The notes under the pieces are model-generated. The model did no database searches. It was not told the origin of the DNA and was given only the letters and a program-made list of their open reading frames with translations. Positions 59,937 to 64,000 of a DNA stretch of 64,000 nucleotides are shown piece after piece. Source of the stretch: Gemmatimonadaceae bacterium. GTDB taxonomy: Bacteria > Gemmatimonadota > Gemmatimonadetes > Gemmatimonadales > Gemmatimonadaceae. A program made the translations under genes and the position numbers. Within the stretch, counting starts at the first letter, position 1; each line of letters starts with the position of its first letter. The stretch is from positions 62,001-126,000 of the forward strand of contig JADLCY010000001.1 in assembly GCA_020846935.1 (NCBI GenBank), in the 5' to 3' direction.

Positions 59937-60796
59937 GCGACGTCGCGCCTAACGACGACGGCGCGGATGCCCGCCCGTTCGACGCCATCTCGTACCTCGC
60001 CGGCGTGGACGCGCACGGTGGGCGCCTCGACGCGGTTCCCACGGGCTTTCCCAGCCTCGACGCGCTCCTGAGCGGTGGCCCGCGCCGCGGGGATCTCGTG
60101 GTCCTCGCCGGCGACAGTGGCTGCGGCAAGTCCGCCCTCGCCATGGCCATCGCCCTGCGCGCCGCCGAGGCCGAATACGACGTGGCACTGTTCTCCGGCG
60201 AATACGGACCCGAGCGACTCTTCGAACGCGCCCTCGCGATGACGGGACGCGCGCGCGTCGACGACCTGCGACACGGCACGCTCGACGAAGCCGGGCGCGC
60301 GTCCGTCGCGGCCGCCGCGCTCCGCCTGCGCGAGCGCGCGCCCATGTTCTCGCACGTCGCGCCCAACGGCGTGGCCGGGCTGTCCGACCTGCTCATCGAG
60401 CACCTCGGCCTCGACCTGCTCGTGGTGGACCCGGTACAGTCTCTCGCTGTCGGTCGCCTGCCCAGGGACGAGGAACTGGCCCACGCGGTGCTCCAGCTCA
60501 AGTCGCTCGCCGTTCGGCGGCAGTGTGTGGTCCTCGCGGTGAGCCATCTGGCCGTGCCGGTCCGCGAACGGGCCGATCCGCGGCCTCAACTCGAGGACCT
60601 CGGTATCCTGGGCGCGCTGGCCCACCACGCCGACATCGTCCTGGGACTGTACCGCGAAGAACAGTATCACGCCGCCAACGATATCGATGGCGCCGCCGAG
60701 GTGCACGTGCGCAAGAGTCGCGACGGCTCGTTAGGCTACGCCGATCTGTTCTACTTCAAGGCGTGGCTGCGGTTCGAGGACATGGTGGAACCCTGA
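59933..60796 (+). CDS. Stand-alone DnaB C-domain-like RecA-fold ATPase
   Basis: 287 residues. After ~30 leader residues: TGFPSLDALLSGGPRRGDLVVLAGDSGCGKSALAMAIA (Walker A GDSGCGKS), ALFSGEYGPERLFERAL (compare FSLEM of DnaB), LDLLVVDPVQSL (Walker B), LKSLAVRRQCVVLAVSHLAVP (compare LSQL), and VRKSRDGSLGYADLFYFKAWLRFED (compare the DnaB C-terminal K-x-R-x-G motif). It corresponds to the replicative helicase motor without the DnaB N-terminal domain. It could be a helicase loader-like, recombination or KaiC/RadA-like factor. It has octamers at 59947 and 60729. Confidence 0.85.
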   Translation: MSDVAPNDDGADARPFDAISYLAGVDAHGGRLDAVPTGFPSLDALLSGGPRRGDLVVLAGDSGCGKSALAMAIALRAAEAEYDVALFSGEYGPERLFERALAMTGRARVDDLRHGTLDEAGRASVAAAALRLRERAPMFSHVAPNGVAGLSDLLIEHLGLDLLVVDPVQSLAVGRLPRDEELAHAVLQLKSLAVRRQCVVLAVSHLAVPVRERADPRPQLEDLGILGALAHHADIVLGLYREEQYHAANDIDGAAEVHVRKSRDGSLGYADLFYFKAWLRFEDMVEP

Positions 60797-60804
60797 CCGG
60801 TTCA

Positions 60805-60832
60805 CCGAGCGGCAGCCTTGGCTGACGCTCGG
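60805..60832 (+). terminator. Nested hairpin after the DnaB-like gene
   Basis: CCGAGCG...CGCTCGG outer stem (60805-60811/60826-60832) with AGCC-TT-GGCT inside. No T-tract. The following ~200 bases to 61027 show no gene. Confidence 0.55.
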
Positions 60833-61027
60833 CCCGGGCCGCCGTACCGATTTGCACGATGCGCAGGTGCAGCCTTCTTCACCTGCCCGGCACCGTGACC
60901 AGGGCCTGCGGGTCGGCCTGCGCTGGCGCAGAGACGTCGCACGCGAGTTCCATGAGGTCCGGTCGTCCCACGAACTCGCGATCAGCGCGAGCGACGCTGG
61001 CCGGGCGCAGCCGCGATCGACGCGTAA

Positions 61028-61048
61028 CTCCGGAGAGCCCTTCCGGAG
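61028..61048 (+). promoter_or_regulatory. Hairpin sequestering the ribosome-binding site of the surface lipoprotein gene
   Basis: CTCCGGA (61028-61034) pairs with TCCGGAG (61042-61048). The 3' arm contains the GGAG that sits six bases before ATG 61055, so the folded RNA would hide the Shine-Dalgarno sequence. Confidence 0.5.
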
Positions 61049-61054
61049 CCCGCA

Positions 61055-63889
61055 ATGCCGTCTATCCGTCCACGTCCCCGCTTGATTCTCACCCTGGTCC
61101 TCCTCGCCGGATCCGGCTGCGGAGACGATGGGGGATCCGACCCGCCGGCGCCGGCACGAATCGAAATCACTCCGGCGACGCCAACCATCATCGCGGGGAG
61201 CACGGTTCAACTGACCGCCACCGTGCGGGACGCAGGTGGCGCGGCGCTCAATCGACCGGTGATGTGGTCAAGTCAGTCGACCGGCGTTGCCACCGTCTCG
61301 ACGGCTGGTCTCGTGACCGGGGTCGCGGTGGGGACGGCGACTATTTCCGCCGCCGCCGATGGCGTCGTTGGCACCGTACAGGTCGTTGTCACTCCGCCTC
61401 CGGTGGCCACGGTGGCCGTGACTGCCGCCGCGACCTCGATCCTGGTCGGGCGATCGAGCACCGCAACCGCCGCGCTGCGTGATGCGGCGGGAAACGCTCT
61501 GACCGGTCGCACCATCGCGTGGACCACGTCGAACGCGGCCGTGGCAACCGTCGCGGCGGCCGGCGCCAGCACGACGATCACCGCCGTCAGCGTTGGGAAC
61601 GCCACGATCACGGCGACGAGCGAAGGCGTGAGCGGGTCGGTGGCGATCACGGTGGCTCCCGTACCCGTGGCGTCCGTCACGGTCACACCGGCTTCGGCAT
61701 CGGTGATCGTGGGCCGGACGCTGACCCTCTCCGCGACCCCGCTGGACTCGGCGGGCGGGGCGCTCACCAATCGCGTCGTTACGTGGACGTCCGGCAGTCC
61801 ATCGGTTGCCACGGTGACAGCCACCGGAAACACGACGACGCTCACCGCCGTGGCACTGGGGACAGCACAGGTCACGGCAACTGTCGAGGGGCGCACGGCC
61901 GTCGCTACGGTCAGCGTCGTCGGCCTCGACCTTTCGCTCACCCGAGACACGACGATCAGCGGGACCGTCGATGTGTCGGCGCTCAGAGTGCCGCGCGCCG
62001 TGACCGTGACCGTCGCCGGGCCACTCACCCTGCGCTCCTCCGGCCCGATCGAGATCCACGGCTCGGTGCGTGCGAACTGCAGCGCGGTGTCGATCACCGG
62101 CCGCTCGTTGCTCACCCGCGGCACAGTGACCAACCGCTGTGCCACGACGACGGGCACGCCGCCGGACCTGCTCCTGCGCAGCGAAGGTGGCATCCGGCTC
62201 GACTCCGCCACCATCACCAGCAGTGGCAGCATCGTCGTCACGAGTCGACCCGCGGCGGGACTGGGGCGCGTGCGCGCACGGGTCGCCGGCACGGCCGCAG
62301 ACACGCTGCTCGATCCCTGCGTCATCCAGCACACGCAGATCGGATCCGGAGGGCTGGCCGCCCCGGGCGCCGATGCCTCGCCTAACGGCGGCAACGGATC
62401 CAGGGGCGGCGACGTCACACTGGAGTGTGGCGGGCACCTGCAGGCGCTCGGGCTGCGCATGACCTCCCAGGGCGGCGGCCGCGGCGGCAAGGGCACCTCT
62501 ACACCGACACAGCCAGCGCTTGGCGGCAACGGTGGCGCCGGCGGCAGCGTGTTCGTGCAGTCGGATGGACGCATCACGTTCGAAGTGAGCGTCCTGTTCG
62601 CACAGGCCGGCGGTCGTGGCGGCGACGCCGTCGATGGCGGCGCTGGCACGCGAAAGGTAGGCACCGGGGGCAACGCCGGCGCGGGAGGTGGCATCTCGGT
62701 CAATGGGGCGATGGGAACCGACGTCCGCCCTTCAGGCCTCGACGTCTATCTCAACCTGCCCGCCAACACGAGTGACACCCCGGACGTGGCACTTGGCGGT
62801 GGTGCATCGATCGGCGGTGACCGCGGCAAGGATGCCTCGACGGTGCCCGCCACGCCCGGGGAGACCGCGACGGCGACCGGGGGCAAGGGGGCCACGATCG
62901 GTGATGAGGCCGTGATCAAGCGCGTGATTGGCGACTATTTCGCCGGTGTGGTCACGGGGGCGGCCAACATTACGGTGACCGCCGGTCCGGCCGGTCGCGG
63001 CGGCGTGGCCGCGGTGCGCGCGGGCGACGGTGGCCACGGCAATGCGCAATTCCGTGACGGCGCGAAGAGTGGTGATGCCAACGCCACGGGCGGCCCCGGC
63101 GGCAATGCTCGCGTGCAGGACAACACCAAGGGAGGCAACAGCTGGCCGGGTGGGCCCGGCATGGGCGGCGTGGTGCAGTATGCGTTTGCCTGGGGCGGCA
63201 ACGGCTTCGGCACGTGCGACGTGCTGCCCTGGCTTCCCGGGGGGAACGGAGGTCTGGGCGGCCTTGCCAGTGGCACGCCCGGTACCGGTGGCACGAACGG
63301 CAGCGGCACCAAGGCGCCTAACGGGACGATCGACTATCTGCAGACCATGAACGGCGGCAACGCGGCTCCCGGCGCGGGCCCCGGCGCTCCCGGCGGCGCC
63401 GGCGCGAAGAACGTCGCGTTGATCGGCACGGTCAATGATGACGGCAAGAGCTTCAAGCCCGGCATGCCGGCGAGTGCCTGCGTGACGAAGGAGATCGACA
63501 CACGCGTGGCGCCCTCCGGGGGCGACCAGAGCCACGAGAACTTCGGCCGCATGGGGCCGCGCCGGCGAGGGCGCTTCCGTCGCGATGATGACGACGACGA
63601 CTCACGGCCTCGTGTGTCCATGCGACAGTCCCTGGCCGTCCACAACGTGACCATCGAGGGTGACGGTCCCTGGATCCAGGTCCGGGGTACGCTGGACGAT
63701 CAGGGCAACTTCACGGCGACCGGCCTCGGCACCTACGCCGGGTTCACCGGCATCGACGCCAGGTACTTCGGGAAGCTCGTCCTCGACCAGGCGGGCCAGA
63801 TCGTGGGCCTGAATGGTACGCTCGAAATCGGCAAGAACGGCAAGCTGCCCGGAGGTCAGCCGATCATCTACACGATGACAGCGCCCTAG
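61055..63889 (+). CDS. Large surface lipoprotein with three Big domains and glycine-rich solenoid
   Basis: 944 residues. Lipoprotein signal (LILTLVLLAGSGC). Three bacterial Ig-like (Big_2) domains follow at about 33-115, 115-203 and 203-290, each with the T-x-x-V-G-T-A-x-I/V-T-A ending. From ~290 a beta-helix-like region with repeated short strands passes into long Gly/Asn/Ala-rich loops (GGNGGAGGSVFVQSDGR and similar) to ~800, resembling PE-PGRS or autotransporter-type solenoids. A basic-acidic patch (RRRGRFRRDDDDDD) precedes a final ~90-residue beta domain. Probably a surface adhesin or matrix protein. Octamers lie at 62380 and 63316. A very strong hairpin follows. Confidence 0.82.
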   Translation: MPSIRPRPRLILTLVLLAGSGCGDDGGSDPPAPARIEITPATPTIIAGSTVQLTATVRDAGGAALNRPVMWSSQSTGVATVSTAGLVTGVAVGTATISAAADGVVGTVQVVVTPPPVATVAVTAAATSILVGRSSTATAALRDAAGNALTGRTIAWTTSNAAVATVAAAGASTTITAVSVGNATITATSEGVSGSVAITVAPVPVASVTVTPASASVIVGRTLTLSATPLDSAGGALTNRVVTWTSGSPSVATVTATGNTTTLTAVALGTAQVTATVEGRTAVATVSVVGLDLSLTRDTTISGTVDVSALRVPRAVTVTVAGPLTLRSSGPIEIHGSVRANCSAVSITGRSLLTRGTVTNRCATTTGTPPDLLLRSEGGIRLDSATITSSGSIVVTSRPAAGLGRVRARVAGTAADTLLDPCVIQHTQIGSGGLAAPGADASPNGGNGSRGGDVTLECGGHLQALGLRMTSQGGGRGGKGTSTPTQPALGGNGGAGGSVFVQSDGRITFEVSVLFAQAGGRGGDAVDGGAGTRKVGTGGNAGAGGGISVNGAMGTDVRPSGLDVYLNLPANTSDTPDVALGGGASIGGDRGKDASTVPATPGETATATGGKGATIGDEAVIKRVIGDYFAGVVTGAANITVTAGPAGRGGVAAVRAGDGGHGNAQFRDGAKSGDANATGGPGGNARVQDNTKGGNSWPGGPGMGGVVQYAFAWGGNGFGTCDVLPWLPGGNGGLGGLASGTPGTGGTNGSGTKAPNGTIDYLQTMNGGNAAPGAGPGAPGGAGAKNVALIGTVNDDGKSFKPGMPASACVTKEIDTRVAPSGGDQSHENFGRMGPRRRGRFRRDDDDDDSRPRVSMRQSLAVHNVTIEGDGPWIQVRGTLDDQGNFTATGLGTYAGFTGIDARYFGKLVLDQAGQIVGLNGTLEIGKNGKLPGGQPIIYTMTAP

Positions 63890-63913
63890 GCTGGCACGGC
63901 AGGCGGTCCGCGA

Positions 63914-63948
63914 GAGAGGGCGATGGGAACGATTCCTATCGCCCTCTC
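63914..63948 (+). terminator. Long perfect hairpin after the surface lipoprotein gene
   Basis: GAGAGGGCGAT (63914-63924) pairs with ATCGCCCTCTC (63938-63948) and the inner GGAA/TTCC continues the stem to a three-base loop with only one G-U pair. No T-run. Confidence 0.75.
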
Positions 63949-63950
63949 CC

Positions 63951-64000
63951 ATGGAGCGCACCCTACTCGTGGCCTCCTTTCCCGCGCTCCTTCCACGCTT
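63951..64000 (+). CDS. Possible start of a further gene at the right edge
   Basis: An ATG at 63951 opens MERTLLVASFPALLPR, hydrophobic like the start of a signal peptide, and runs off the window. It lies two bases after the hairpin and has no RBS, so it may be chance. Confidence 0.2.
   Translation, partial: MERTLLVASFPALLPR

Larger units (their letters stand above)
553..63323. repeat. Dispersed octamer GCCTAACG / CGTTAGGC, 17 exact copies
   Basis: Exact copies read GCCTAACG on the plus strand at 553, 11584, 25787, 45961, 48753, 53485, 59167, 59947, 62380 and 63316, and CGTTAGGC at 4422, 5007, 6462, 38074, 41901, 47639 and 60729. Close variants lie at 9515 (GCCTAACC) and 34169 (GCCTAACA). 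One copy is intergenic, two span stop codons (CGT TAG at 6462 and 38074), nine encode Leu-Gly as TTA GGC, four encode Pro-Asn as CCT AAC, and one encodes Leu-Thr as CTA ACG. Use in several frames on both strands means selection acts on the DNA word, not the peptide. The span given covers first to last copy. Confidence 0.85.

Noticed and set aside
553-63323. Octamer copies as true integron attC sites
   Set aside because: Copies are single, mostly inside housekeeping genes, without paired R boxes, and no integrase gene is present. Only the 7-base core matches.
61500-63500. Tandem DNA repeats in the glycine-rich region
   Set aside because: Gly/Asn-rich codons recur, but no exact repeat unit is present at the DNA level.
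1-64000. CRISPR arrays, insertion sequences, prophage or toxin-antitoxin loci
   Set aside because: No regularly spaced direct repeats, transposase, integrase or phage structural motifs were found in reading either strand.

Overview
The window is a stretch of a G+C-rich (roughly two-thirds G+C by eye) chromosome from a diderm (outer-membrane) bacterium. The mix of gene families fits Gemmatimonadota best, and this assignment is an inference. It contains a SusC/SusD outer-membrane pair, several secreted amidohydrolases and beta-propellers, Vsr/IS-free housekeeping gene order (rho-ruvX-mltG), a lipid A acyltransferase with an MsbA-like exporter, a PorX-like regulator, and many GTG/TTG starts. No insertion sequence, prophage, CRISPR array or rRNA was seen.

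Layout. 0-2.1 kb: the end of a TPR protein, a degenerate-EAL/HDOD regulator and tRNA-Arg(CCG). 2.5-7.5 kb: a tight plus-strand run rho-ruvX-mltG, an RlmI-type methyltransferase and a secreted PHP hydrolase. 7.7-9.4 kb: metallo-beta-lactamase-fold hydrolase and mutM on the minus strand, with a possible 12-codon leader ORF. 9.5-11.1 kb: a methyltransferase-like protein, then two very small genes facing each other across one strong bidirectional terminator: a 54-residue protein and a 21-residue Lys/Ala protein. 11.6-14.8 kb: an SDR protein and the threonine catabolic pair tdh-kbl. 14.9-17.5 kb: an amidohydrolase fused to VCBS/FG-GAP repeats and a UnbV/ASPIC-like domain. 17.7 kb: a frameshifted gene remnant. 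18.2-21.7 kb: a beta-barrel-like protein and a hybrid PAS histidine kinase. 21.8-27.6 kb: a minus-strand set of secreted or lipoprotein hydrolases and propellers. 27.9-32.3 kb: SusC/SusD with promoter, RBS and terminator. 32.5-35.9 kb: NYN/LOTUS protein, alkyladenine glycosylase, FKBP and cyclophilin.

36.6-43.7 kb is the most system-like locus. An NtrY-type kinase is followed by four consecutive small membrane proteins that share one C-terminal coiled-coil motif, then an NtrC-type sigma-54 activator. Next come a good sigma-54 promoter match, an outer-membrane barrel with a bactofilin-like N-terminus, and a DUF4390-like secreted protein. I infer a signalling unit in which the kinase and the four membrane proteins sense envelope state and the regulator drives the outer-membrane genes from the sigma-54 site.

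43.9-49.3 kb: HNH nuclease, ilvE, an amidohydrolase/deaminase and a class A PBP. 49.5-50.7 kb: tyrS. 50.9-59.5 kb: a seven-gene minus-strand operon led by a PorX-like regulator (REC plus PglZ), then an MsbA-like ABC exporter, three glycosyltransferases, an LpxL-like acyltransferase and a class V aminotransferase, so lipid A/LOS assembly and export under one regulator. 59.5-60.8 kb: a small helical protein coupled to a stand-alone DnaB C-domain-like ATPase. 61.1-63.9 kb: a large Big-domain, glycine-rich surface lipoprotein.

A striking base-level feature is the asymmetric octamer GCCTAACG/CGTTAGGC. It occurs 17 times, mostly inside genes, and supplies nearly all the TTA leucine codons noticed.
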